Positions 6,401 to 11,442 of a DNA stretch of 11,442 nt are shown in pieces. Each line of letters opens with the position of its first letter. Position 1 is the stretch's first letter. The position numbers and the translations under genes were made by a program. The notes beneath the pieces were generated by a model. That model was not told the origin of the DNA. It saw nothing but the letters and a program-made list of their open reading frames with translations, and ran no database searches. The DNA is from Pirellulales bacterium (GTDB lineage Bacteria > Planctomycetota > Planctomycetia > Pirellulales > Thermoguttaceae). The stretch is from positions 1-11,442 of the forward strand of contig DAOWNK010000081.1 of assembly GCA_030642635.1 (NCBI GenBank). The letters are read 5' to 3'.

Positions 6401-8320
6401 CAGCCTCGGCACGGTCCGCTGTACGGCGAGCGTCGCCTTGTACGGTTGCGTTTCGTAGCGATAGGCCAGTCGGGCGGCGACCTCGGCCAGGCCGTATTGC
6501 GCCTTTTCGTTCTCGTCCAGCGGAGTAAGCTGCTCGGTCACGTCCGGCCGGACCGTCATATCGTCGCGCACGTCGACCGCAATCGCACCGACGTCGTCGG
6601 TCGCGCCGATGACCGTGAACCTTGGGAACTCGACCGGCCGTTGCGTCCAGTCGGACAGCCAACCCTCCGGCGAGCAGACGGCATGGAAGTTGACCGTGTA
6701 CTGGCTGCCGGGCGTCACGGCTTCGCTCAATCGCACGCGAACCCGCGACGGTTTGTCGATTTGCCCGTAGCGTTCAAACGCCAGCGGCTTTTCGTCGGTC
6801 CCGATTACACCGGCTATGTGCCAGTGCGGCGGAACCGTGAAATCGAATTCAAAAAGCTTGTCGGCTTGCGGGACCATTGCAAACCCGCCGCGAACCTCCT
6901 GGCCCTTTTCATCGAGGATCAATAGTATATTGCTGCGTACGAAAAGCTTTGCCGGCGGCTTGTTGAAGTTGGCCGTCAGGCTGAAATCCTTTCCTGCCGC
7001 ATAGTAGGCCGCAACCGATTTAAGCGGCGGGGTGCCCGGCTCGGCGTTGAATATCGTCACCGGCAACGCACGGTCGAGCACCGAGGTGTCGATCGGGATC
7101 AGCCCTTCGGCCTCTAGCGACTCGGTGTTTAAGCGGTCTTCGACCAGCAGCCCGACGACCGCAACATGGCCGACGACTTCCAGCGGTTCGAGCCGTGGGA
7201 ACCGCCACTGTTTCAACCGGCCGGCGGTCTTGATTGCCGAGAGGTTCAGCACCACGGTTTCGGTGGTCTGCTCGCGCAGGTGTACGTTCAGCAACTTGCG
7301 ATCTCCGTCTACTTCGACGTTCCAGCGGTCCAAAAGGTGCGAATCCAGGTTGGTAATCTCGAACCCATTGGGTACGACGAAGCGAAAGCGATCGACTCCG
7401 CAATGCAACACGTCCAGCGAAACCGTCGCGTGCAGCTTTTCGTAGGCCTCGGTAAGCTGGGCGACCAGCACGCTACGTGCAACGACGGTCCGTTGCCTGC
7501 GCTTCAGCCGGCTGTTGGGCGACATGACCAACGCGACCGTGCCGCCGCGTGCGAGCAGCTCGAAATGCGTGACCTCGGCCTGAGCGTCGAAGATGCGGCT
7601 GAGCAGTTCGGCGCCGCTTTTGATCTCGACATCGCCCGGGACGTTCAAACGCAACCTGGCTGCCGAAGTGCGAGGCAAGCGGAATTGCAACACCTGTCGG
7701 GCAGCCTCGGCCTGTAGCGGTGCAACCATTTGCAGATCGAGACGATGCCGGCCCTTGCCTTCGACCAACAGCGTGAGCCGCCCGCCGTCGCCTCGGCCGA
7801 TCGCCGCGCTGCGGCCGTCCAGCTTTGCGCTTTGCAGACCCACGCCGGTGATATCCAGTGGAACGGCGTGTAGCCCGTCCGCAAGCACGTCGATCAAAAG
7901 CGTACCGGTGATATGCGCACGCCGGTCGTGAACCGTTACATTGTAATCGCCCGAGAGCGACACGGCCGGTGCAGGCGCAGGTGTCTCAGGCGTCTTCTTC
8001 GCCTTCTCGATCAGTGCGTTATACTCATCGCGCGAGAGCAACACGCGATTTGGTTGATGTTGGAGCAAGACGTCGAGGTCCGTAAACGGCACGAATATCT
8101 CGCGCACGGGTTTTTCTTCTGCAGCGGCCGCGGCCGTGCCGACACAGATCGTCGCCAACGCGGCGATAACCATATAAAGCCGCGACCGTTGGTCGCGTAT
8201 ATGGGTGGCTGGCGGCAGAGCCGCAGGCGATGCCCCAGCAGTTCCCGGGCACCGCTTTGCTATGCCCCGGCCACCCCAGACACTGCGCAACCGCCAGCGG
8301 CATTGTTGTGATTTATGCAT
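476..8320 (-). CDS. Giant two-module beta-rich envelope protein (2614 aa), apparent fusion of two paralogues
   Basis: The ATG at 8318-8320 is chosen because AAGGAG stands 9 nt upstream. A GTG at 8350 would add ten residues and has no such support. The N-terminus is a roughly 47-residue n-region, then the hydrophobic stretch LYMVIAALATICVG and AAAAA before EEKP, with likely signal cleavage near residue 67. Module A spans about 75-1215: IFVPF motif (75-107), LDGRSA turn, beta units near residues 299-324, 654-695 and 841-875, an Arg/Glu/Ala linker (998-1009), and three membrane helices (about 1138-1212). Module B spans about 1226-2614: a relic signal sequence with LAAC (1236-1239), the IILPY motif (1274-1306), LDGKPA, beta units near 1524-1566, 1742-1781, 1914-1951 and 2097-2137, a charged coil-like linker (about 2244-2495), and two or three helices (2535-2604). 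Three nucleotide repeats lie inside the frame. Function is unknown; envelope location is inferred. The modules are paralogous to the upstream gene, which it overlaps by 8 bp. Confidence 0.9.
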   Translation of the reverse strand: MHKSQQCRWRLRSVWGGRGIAKRCPGTAGASPAALPPATHIRDQRSRLYMVIAALATICVGTAAAAAEEKPVREIFVPFTDLDVLLQHQPNRVLLSRDEYNALIEKAKKTPETPAPAPAVSLSGDYNVTVHDRRAHITGTLLIDVLADGLHAVPLDITGVGLQSAKLDGRSAAIGRGDGGRLTLLVEGKGRHRLDLQMVAPLQAEAARQVLQFRLPRTSAARLRLNVPGDVEIKSGAELLSRIFDAQAEVTHFELLARGGTVALVMSPNSRLKRRQRTVVARSVLVAQLTEAYEKLHATVSLDVLHCGVDRFRFVVPNGFEITNLDSHLLDRWNVEVDGDRKLLNVHLREQTTETVVLNLSAIKTAGRLKQWRFPRLEPLEVVGHVAVVGLLVEDRLNTESLEAEGLIPIDTSVLDRALPVTIFNAEPGTPPLKSVAAYYAAGKDFSLTANFNKPPAKLFVRSNILLILDEKGQEVRGGFAMVPQADKLFEFDFTVPPHWHIAGVIGTDEKPLAFERYGQIDKPSRVRVRLSEAVTPGSQYTVNFHAVCSPEGWLSDWTQRPVEFPRFTVIGATDDVGAIAVDVRDDMTVRPDVTEQLTPLDENEKAQYGLAEVAARLAYRYETQPYKATLAVQRTVPRLTARTYSFLHVEPQRLTARYEVLFNVEEARTRELSILLPKETPAALSIRGLGNVKLKQYSSEIIDDMRRWNVLLEGARRGTVGLAVDFRQPLSEQEPKDFMLPIISAGGVAYQSGTVAVEGSTELEVAVKTDARRVDVGELVDARYRPSRRLLGAYGFVGDPADGRIDVKVDVFRRPGYKLPPAIVERAELSTHLSAEGTSQTQAEFSLRTKSLYLEIKLPEDSTLWSVCLDGEPIKPQRQDNRLLVGLSSGDAKLRNLRVVYATPVRAVTTSGRVRVPAPHLFLRSDKETPSEEIPLAELVWRLHLPSGYEVVRTGGTLVTDQVTKPLPAAVHVAGVLYHLAGGLNSPLLLPSIQCSREAAREANREAARRHAELEMMAVNAPAECEESICLLEDSSQLGVVAMQPTNRLAVKPAGSLRIEGDPFAADLDIDKPKAEEESDEKSKRIATYDSSLQGVRSLEIDLDQSRSGGERVITFRSLGAEPELVVTLADRSRFDALAYALALAVALLGLAMTNRSVTAKARLIVIVALVATLAPLPFNCVAAVRICNMIFYAAALLVPYYLAAGAAKWLYRLLLRACSALGLKAVVGATIVVLAACSATTVRADKPKDASGRYVIQVVEPAPPVNVPDDAIILPYDPKWPSVVKNADKLLVPYKRYVELWNRAYPDKKIGDRKAPAEYALAGVAYKTTLGGEDYLLIGGEMEIDVFVDGYVTIPLGLRGGVLAMAELDGKPAKLSVPLLRRSSAGGNSKHCLPLQQAVAHRDEKCSLVVLHVQGKGRHRLELAVRMRLSRQGGWRAVEGVLPAAPAGELKITVPKGQTELRLGHVADRRSFETEKADENVATVLGAGGAVSVRWRPKVAQRQVDRSLTAASTAVLDVQEDGLRLVWRLTLQFRHGRRERFSVDVPNGYLLEKVVGANVRGWEIRRQDDRRIVDVALLKAAKGQETFTLHLRRKHGQDARATGDRQDAHATGDRQDAHATGDQQDASGTGVSPVDYQFDVPAVTLAEAALHNGCVAIRRGALLRLRTLTRSGVTRTDLDDGAIRSIIGADNEESPLGIKPYQAYRFVAVPFQLRLSAEQVRSRVDATVQSVLKIAGHERNLESRVVLHVRDRAIYRVRMLLPNGLNLKHVSAPGEFQWALTKQQGRELLSIYLAAGRQGDVSVLLRGALGRTGKIEELSLPQLTVLDVGRQEGDLAVQVTPGIDVAVSNLKNCNSVLLRQLHGWLDPSQRTAVRLTLHHRGGDYGGTLKLSPRKAMVTCFTISNVRVTDRTLEETILLTFNIRNAGIRTVAFQLPRWMSDSRIDHPLLRQKTITPTGDEPDDPVRVVLEFQDEVSGQLRVLVENDRLLLPRESHTAPIPSVETGRTDRQFVVVESTGRDEVVIEPPVGLEPLGRQQKQWRMLKDILAGGITRAYMVSPEADQPKLTFKTRVRRDVKTAGARIGLAETTLLLDGAGAYRAEVIYRIDNTTEQFLTIELPEGAKLWTARVAGRPVKPIKAPNANGSTAAAACQVRIPLVKTAPGDLDYAVVLKYGGRMPSLGAVGSVRFPLVRARNIGVELSQVRLYVPNNHQWFGFGGTMGSPTMEGELLAGVVSYKTKMAERLVETARESNPFAQIRAAANLKRLGSDMEDYGYAGDAEIAGENLQAKLQANAEVMEQASQEIQRLDAADKRDRDLNIRNRDRLNGLFEGQATTRSQSVVKNLGYNWSPQAEEKREKESGKETMFNERWIDRNKLRKSAELAPVQDIEAAAIKADLSEFGLDKAPRRKPLPTKRAQPQAPQIAQGRAKVELAKSLSRRQAEIGEKRRGERDQQRRSVQRYQKLQQQQQLGVGVQPGSGLVGVAEPADTDGLGDASGLASLDVKLPVHDGFYRMYRFTTPRGEVEITARNASNLLMNVLFQVAAVAVIVVIAGCLLRLWRDGRFAWLAGAAGSTTLICVGLLSLLIGVLPIAGLAAAVAGAVVKVRCRFPTTQ
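509..718 (-). other. C-terminal membrane helices of the 2614-aa protein
   Basis: Residues 2535-2557 (LLMNVLFQVAAVAVIVVIAG) form one helix. After RLWRDGR come about 40 hydrophobic residues (2566-2604), enough for one or two more. This matches the ends of module A and the upstream protein and probably anchors module B in the membrane. Confidence 0.75.
835..1590 (-). other. Charged coil-like linker of module B
   Basis: Residues about 2244-2495 lose the beta pattern and become rich in Glu, Lys, Arg, Gln and Ala (for example EVMEQASQEIQRLDAADKRD and later QKLQQQQQ), then turn Gly- and Pro-rich. Long amphipathic helices or coiled coil are likely. The linker sits between the last beta domain and a small membrane-proximal domain (GLASLDVKLP, then TTPRGEVEITA). 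Module A has a shorter Arg/Glu-rich linker at the same place. Confidence 0.55.
3424..3531 (-). repeat. Four 27-bp in-frame tandem units (DAxATGDRQ repeat)
   Basis: The units start at 3424, 3451, 3478 and 3505. The second and third are identical, and the outer two are diverged. They encode 36 residues (about 1597-1632) with a 9-residue period, DARATGDRQ then DAHATGDRQ. The last unit contains a perfect hairpin cacgggc-atctt-gcccgtg (3514-3532), which looks like the seed of the array. Sister modules have a short loop here between two strands. From memory, a repeat translating to GQDARATG is frequent in planctomycete and some other genomes. Confidence 0.8.
4112..4188 (-). repeat. 77-bp palindromic element with 14-bp perfect inverted ends, inside the fused gene
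   Basis: The ends gtgtgccactgctt (4112-4125) and aagcagtggcacac (4175-4188) are perfect inverse complements. Each end also forms its own hairpin: a 10-bp stem with a 7-nt loop (4118-4144) and a 9-bp stem with a 3-nt loop (4162-4182). The element encodes about residues 1378-1403 (LRRSSAGGNSKHCLPLQQAV region). The sister modules have only about ten residues between the LDG turn and the next strand at this point, so it sits in a loop. It carries no protein of its own; it could be a non-autonomous element of the REP or MITE kind. From memory, related palindromes are dispersed in planctomycetes. Confidence 0.75.
4403..4501 (-). other. IPY-type motif segment, module B copy (mid-protein)
   Basis: Residues 1274-1306 begin IILPYDPKW and continue with LLVPYKRYVELWNRA. 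The segment lies about 28 residues after the relic signal sequence that ends near residue 1246. In the other modules this segment is N-terminal, so finding it mid-protein is the main evidence that module B was once the start of its own protein. Confidence 0.65.
4583..4915 (-). other. Internal membrane cluster plus relic signal sequence (fusion joint)
   Basis: Residues 1136-1212 hold three hydrophobic helices: FDALAYALALAVALLGLAM, one around ARLIVIVALVATLAPLPF, and one around IFYAAALLVPYYLAAG. A basic stretch and a fourth hydrophobic segment follow, AVVGATIVVLAAC (LAAC at 1236-1239), and then polar residues from 1247. The fourth segment has the layout of a bacterial signal peptide, possibly of lipoprotein type. 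No ATG or ribosome binding site stands close before it, and the frame is continuous. Whether this segment is cleaved or acts as a fourth helix cannot be told. Confidence 0.7.
5294..5329 (-). repeat. Three 12-bp tandem units coding REAA/REAN
   Basis: The units are ggcggcttcacg, gttggcttcacg and ggcggcttcacg, giving REAAREANREAA at residues 998-1009 of the fused protein, followed by RRHAELE. The 12-bp period keeps the frame and builds a short charged helix in the linker before the module A membrane cluster. It is likely a local slippage expansion. Confidence 0.6.
8000..8098 (-). other. IPY-type motif segment, module A copy
   Basis: Residues 75-107 begin IFVPF and continue with RVLLSRDEYNALIEKA. 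The same pattern occurs at 4403-4501 (IILPY, then LLVPYKRYVELWNRA) and 11349-11438 (IYIPYEKL, then VFLPYEKFQELW). The shared pattern is hydrophobic-P-aromatic, about 14-16 residues, then [VL]-[FL]-[LV] and an aromatic-x-x-L ending. It directly follows the signal peptide, so it marks the mature N-terminus of each module. Its function is unknown. Confidence 0.6.
8120..8197 (-). other. Signal peptide core of the 2614-aa protein
   Basis: Residues 42-67 read as a basic stretch RDQRSR, a hydrophobic core from L48 to G61, and an alanine run ending at A67 before EEKP. This is a classic Sec signal with an AxA-type cleavage site. It is unusual in being preceded by about 40 extra residues, most of which are encoded by repeat DNA. 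An in-frame ATG (8171-8173) lies in the core, but it has no ribosome binding site and would remove the basic residues, so it is unlikely to be the start. Confidence 0.65.
8181..8197 (-). repeat. Short perfect hairpin coding RDQRSR
   Basis: The sequence is cgcgacc-gtt-ggtcgcg, a 7-bp perfect stem with a 3-nt loop, 5 bp from the neighbouring palindromic element. It encodes the basic residues just before the hydrophobic signal core, so the repeat supplies the positive charge needed for export. It may be part of the same composite repeat as 8203-8276. Confidence 0.5.
8203..8276 (-). repeat. Palindromic repeat element inside the signal-peptide n-region
   Basis: The ends are a 7-bp perfect inverted repeat, gggtggc (8203-8209) and gccaccc (8270-8276). 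Inside are a hairpin gcggc-aga-gccgc (8212-8224) and an imperfect GC-rich stem around 8245-8270. It encodes roughly residues 15-40 (GGRGIAKRCPGTAGASP and on), a low-complexity stretch unlike the rest of the protein. From memory it resembles short GC-rich palindromes dispersed in planctomycete genomes; its copy number in this genome cannot be seen here. Confidence 0.6.
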
Positions 8321-11300
8321 CGGTCTTGTCTCCTTCGTTGTCGGATACACGCGGACGCCTTCGCATAAAGTACCACACCGTCCAAATTACCAGCACGATG
8401 AACACTGCCGAGGCCAACACGCCGCCCAGGATTTGTTCCGAGAAGGTTGGCATGAACGTGCCGCTTAGGACCAATGCCACGATCAACACCCCGATCGCCA
8501 ATGCCCGGGCGGCAATACCAGCTCGCAACAACAGCAGTCCGACGAGCACCACGATGCCGAAGACCAACGCATCCAGGGCGGTGCGGTGCATGGTTTTCAG
8601 CTTTAACAGACCTTTCGGCGGCGGCGCCGGGCACATGGTCGAGTAAACGTGCAGCCGCCCATCGGTTTGGAACTGCTCGACCGGATCGCCCGTCAGGTCG
8701 TCGATACCTTGGCAGACCTGCGCGATGAGCCGTTCGTTGTCCAAATAAGAGGACTCCTTGGTCCACGGCCCGGTTGCCCCCAGCAGCGTCCACTCGTCCG
8801 GCAAGTAGGCGCAAAGGAATACCTTCTGCACGGCCGGTTCCATTGGAAATTGCGGCAGTTCGAGCCTGCTGCCGTCGCCCGGCACCGTGTAGCGAAGCTC
8901 CAGCAGGAACGGTTTGTCGGAGTTGGAATCGGCCAACGGCACGAAGTAGCGTCCCTTCCGGCCTTGTTCCAGCGGAACCCGGCGCCCATTGATCCGCAGC
9001 GGTGAACTGTCGAACGTCACGCCGTCGGGCAACGTCAGTTCCAACCGCTGGCGGACGCTGCGCATCCGATAGAGCGATTGCACCGGAATCCGGTCTGCTC
9101 GCGTAACGACCATCCGCACGACGGCGCACTCGATGCCGGTTCGCTTTACCTCTTCAAGCCGGTAGCGTGTGGCGACGATCACAAGCGTCCAATCGTCGTG
9201 GAACTCGAACGCCCGGGCCGCACCGGCCACGGGTGTAATCAGGTCGTGTTGCGGATCGATCGGCCGGAGTCCTTTCAAGTCGTCCGATTCGTGTACGTCG
9301 ATTGTTTCGGCTTTAATCAGCACGATCTGTCCCCATGCACGGTCGACGTTCATCGGTTTCAGGCGTGGCACCGGCAAATCGACGCTTTTGCCGACGCCGA
9401 GTTTTTCGATTTTCTTTTCCCAACTCAGTTCGATCTTACCGCTGCCCAGCAGTTCCGTCTCTCCGGCAAGGCTCCATGCGACGTACCCTTCGGCAAGGTC
9501 TTTTGGCGGCGGATCGATAATTTTTTCGCGTACTCCGGGCGTATTGTTTCGCAGCGTCGCCGCCACGTCGGCCGGCACGTCGATTCGCAACGACTTCACG
9601 CCGCTGTAGAGGACGTTGTAATGGAAATTCGCCCGGTATTTGAGCACACCGTCTTCGATACTCGCAATGAGCAGTTGCTTGATGGTGAGTTGCGGTTTGC
9701 GACGCTCGACGGACAGAGCGAGTGCGACCGGAGCCTTTGCGTAGGCGAACGCAAGCACCGGACGGACATCGGCGATCTTGCCACCGCGTGTCGATTGCAT
9801 TCCCTTGAGTGCCTCATTGAACGTAACTGCACGCAAATCTTTAATTTTTGTCGGGTTGATGCGCAGACTCTCCGGGGCATAGACCACCAGCCGGCCGGTT
9901 GCCCGTTCGACCGGCTCGCCGACGACGTATGGCACAGCCGGCTCGATTGTCGCCGCCTTGCCGGTGGGGGCCAACAGGTCCGGCTCGTCGAGTTCTTTTT
10001 GCAATTCGACCAGCAGTCCGACCCGCCCGATCGCTTTTTTGGATAGGTTTACCACCAGTCGGTTCTTCTTTTCGCCGTCAAGGTAATGTCCGTCTACCTG
10101 TACCGCATTGGCCCCGGGCAACTCGCAACCACGTACTTGGCACACCTCGTAGTCGGCCGGTACGTTCAATTCCAGGCGAAACACGCCCGCCCGTTGCACG
10201 TCGTAAACTGCCGAAAGATCGACGGAAATCTTCTTCGGCTCAAGGTACGCCTCGACCAGCGAATCGACGAGGATGCGAGGTTGAATTTTCTCGACCGTCA
10301 GGACCAGCTCGAACGGTACGACGGCGTATCGGAATGCAAGCGTGCAGTCGCCGCGTCTCAGCGTGTCGGGCAGTTCGCTTGCATCGATCTGCAACAAACC
10401 GCTGTGCTTCGCGGCTTCCGCCCGAAGACCCTCAACCACGTTGACCACCACCACGCCCTGCTGCCGTCCCACGCCGACGGCCTTGACCATCGGCACATTG
10501 ACGGTCCGGCGGTCCTTCTCGCCGGTGAACTTTTCCAATTCGACCGTTAGATTCTGCGTGCCCTTGGCCGGCTCGAACAGTTGTGCCGTAATCTTTTGCA
10601 GATCGCCGGCGGCCTCGACCGACCATTGCCGGACGTTTGCATCGAATACGTTGACCACCTTCTGGTCGGCGGGCGCTTCGATGACCAATTGCGTCAGTTC
10701 CGCCCGAGCTATCGTATAGGCCAATTGGGTTCGCGTTCGTGTAACACCCTGGTTAATCCAAACTTGCTGTTGTGCCTGAACGCTTGCCAGCGCTTCCAGC
10801 CCGGTGGCGCCTTCCGCCTTCGGGTTCCAGTCTATTCGGACCACGGCCGCGGCGCCGACGAACGCCAACACAACGGTTTCGTTTGGATTTTCATCCGCCG
10901 GCACTTCGGTTGCGGCGATCAGCGGGTGGATGTTCACCTTCACGCCGGATTGCGGAATCGTCACCCGCCACCGGCTGACCGGTGAGCGAGGCGTCTGGAA
11001 CGATACGCTGTTTCTGCCCGGCTTTCGGTCAATCGCCTTTGCGTATTCCAGCTTCAGTTCGATCTGTTCCGGTTTCTTTCCTTTCTTTTCGACCAGTAGT
11101 TTGTATTGTTTGTTCGGCCCGCCGACGATTCTGGCGGGCTTGCCGTCCAATGTTGCGTTGATAATGGCGGCGTCGGCCAGTCGCAACGGTATTTCGTTCC
11201 AGCCTTCGTTTAAGATTTCGATTTTCAACAGCGCCTTTACTCGGACAACGTCTTTTTCGACGGTTGCCTTATTCTCGATCTCAGTGATCAGCGCCCCCAG

Positions 11301-11442
11301 CGGCGGCTTTAGTTCGTCCGGTTTTGCGGTATTTTGCCTGGCGGCCTTCCATAACTCCTGGAACTTCTCGTATGGCAGAAACACGCCGCGACCGTGCTTC
11401 TCGAACACCTGGCGCAGCTTTTCGTACGGGATGTAAATCTCT
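8313..11442 (-). CDS. Large exported/membrane-anchored beta-rich protein of unknown function (5' end outside window)
   Basis: The frame is open to the right edge, so the start is missing; 1042 residues and the TAA stop (8313-8315) are visible. The first internal start-like codon (GTG, 11406-11408) lies inside a conserved segment and is not the start. The visible N-terminus has two 'PYEK' motifs about 17 residues apart, then an 'LDGKPA' turn (near 11140) matching both halves of the next gene. Beta-rich units follow, each with a hydrophobic strand leading into P-A-D or P-D-G (about 10115-10225, 9555-9640 and 8965-9080). The C-terminus has three hydrophobic helices (8367-8579) and a short charged tail beginning RRR. 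By comparison with the next gene, perhaps 20-75 residues including a signal peptide are missing. Known from the family: only that such giant proteins are common in planctomycetes. Inferred: an envelope protein with the beta domain outside the cytoplasm. I recognise no catalytic motif. Confidence 0.85.
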   Translation of the reverse strand, partial: EIYIPYEKLRQVFEKHGRGVFLPYEKFQELWKAARQNTAKPDELKPPLGALITEIENKATVEKDVVRVKALLKIEILNEGWNEIPLRLADAAIINATLDGKPARIVGGPNKQYKLLVEKKGKKPEQIELKLEYAKAIDRKPGRNSVSFQTPRSPVSRWRVTIPQSGVKVNIHPLIAATEVPADENPNETVVLAFVGAAAVVRIDWNPKAEGATGLEALASVQAQQQVWINQGVTRTRTQLAYTIARAELTQLVIEAPADQKVVNVFDANVRQWSVEAAGDLQKITAQLFEPAKGTQNLTVELEKFTGEKDRRTVNVPMVKAVGVGRQQGVVVVNVVEGLRAEAAKHSGLLQIDASELPDTLRRGDCTLAFRYAVVPFELVLTVEKIQPRILVDSLVEAYLEPKKISVDLSAVYDVQRAGVFRLELNVPADYEVCQVRGCELPGANAVQVDGHYLDGEKKNRLVVNLSKKAIGRVGLLVELQKELDEPDLLAPTGKAATIEPAVPYVVGEPVERATGRLVVYAPESLRINPTKIKDLRAVTFNEALKGMQSTRGGKIADVRPVLAFAYAKAPVALALSVERRKPQLTIKQLLIASIEDGVLKYRANFHYNVLYSGVKSLRIDVPADVAATLRNNTPGVREKIIDPPPKDLAEGYVAWSLAGETELLGSGKIELSWEKKIEKLGVGKSVDLPVPRLKPMNVDRAWGQIVLIKAETIDVHESDDLKGLRPIDPQHDLITPVAGAARAFEFHDDWTLVIVATRYRLEEVKRTGIECAVVRMVVTRADRIPVQSLYRMRSVRQRLELTLPDGVTFDSSPLRINGRRVPLEQGRKGRYFVPLADSNSDKPFLLELRYTVPGDGSRLELPQFPMEPAVQKVFLCAYLPDEWTLLGATGPWTKESSYLDNERLIAQVCQGIDDLTGDPVEQFQTDGRLHVYSTMCPAPPPKGLLKLKTMHRTALDALVFGIVVLVGLLLLRAGIAARALAIGVLIVALVLSGTFMPTFSEQILGGVLASAVFIVLVIWTVWYFMRRRPRVSDNEGDKTDA
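8330..8335 (-). promoter_or_regulatory. Shine-Dalgarno for the 2614-aa gene, inside the end of the upstream gene
   Basis: On the minus strand AAGGAG stands 9 nt before the ATG at 8318-8320. It lies in the last codons of the upstream gene (residues NEGDK), and start and stop overlap as ATGCATAA. This decides the start over the GTG at 8350 and the in-frame ATG at 8171-8173, neither of which has a comparable site. The arrangement suggests translational coupling. Confidence 0.75.
8367..8579 (-). other. C-terminal three-helix membrane cluster of the upstream protein
   Basis: The stretch begins ALDALVFGIVVLVGLLLL, then has a second helix from ARALAIGVLIVAL and a third ending VLVIWTVWYF, before a basic tail RRRPR. 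The order and the wording of the first helix (ALDAL) resemble the cluster in the middle of the next protein (RFDALAYALALAVALLGLAM). It probably anchors the protein in the membrane. Confidence 0.75.
11349..11438 (-). other. IPY-type motif segment, upstream-gene copy
   Basis: The visible residues begin IYIPYEKL and continue with VFLPYEKFQELW, so PYEK occurs twice. This is the most regular of the three copies and suggests the segment is itself an internal duplication. It lies at the window edge, so the signal peptide of this protein should be just outside. Confidence 0.6.

Noticed and set aside
8321..8350. GTG at 8350 as the start of the 2614-aa gene
   Set aside because: The ATG at 8320 has AAGGAG at good spacing; the GTG would place that site inside the gene and deepen the overlap.
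9078..10046. 322-codon open frame on the plus strand, antisense to the upstream gene
   Set aside because: It mirrors a well-supported protein on the other strand, has low-complexity Arg/Gln-rich sequence and no ribosome binding site. Long antisense frames are expected in GC-rich DNA.

Overview
The window holds two very large minus-strand genes, overlapping by 8 bp, and a 475-bp non-coding tail downstream of them. The GC-rich composition, the giant exported beta-rich proteins of unknown function, and several short palindromic or tandem repeat families, some inside coding sequence, suggest a planctomycete (Pirellulales-like). That placement rests on recalled family features, not on a search or a marker gene.

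Layout, in the direction of transcription (right to left). The upstream gene enters from the right edge without its start and ends at 8313. Its 1042 visible residues are a beta-rich region followed by three transmembrane helices. The downstream gene (8320 to 476, 2614 aa) starts inside the end of the first one, with a strong Shine-Dalgarno, so the two are almost certainly one translationally coupled operon.

Main observation: the two genes carry three copies of one module. Each copy opens with an 'I-[FIY]-[VLI]-P-[FY]' motif segment of about 30 residues. A domain with an 'LDG[KR]' turn follows, then repeated beta units with an 'LPxG'-like signature, then a hydrophobic cluster. The upstream gene is one module. 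The downstream gene is two modules joined head to tail, and the joint (4583-4915) still has a three-helix membrane cluster followed by a relic signal sequence with a lipobox-like LAAC. The second gene therefore looks like a fusion of two former genes. I do not recognise a biochemical function. Export and membrane anchoring in the cell envelope are inferred from the signal sequence and the helices.

The fused gene has also taken up several short repeats without losing its frame: a palindromic element plus a small hairpin in the n-region of the signal peptide (8181-8276), a 77-bp double-hairpin element with 14-bp perfect inverted ends (4112-4188), and four 27-bp tandem units (3424-3531). Comparison with the sister modules puts the latter two in loops. 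The left end (1-475) has no convincing gene. It holds a 28-bp-arm inverted repeat, a small hairpin, and a repeat cluster that abuts the stop codon of the fused gene.
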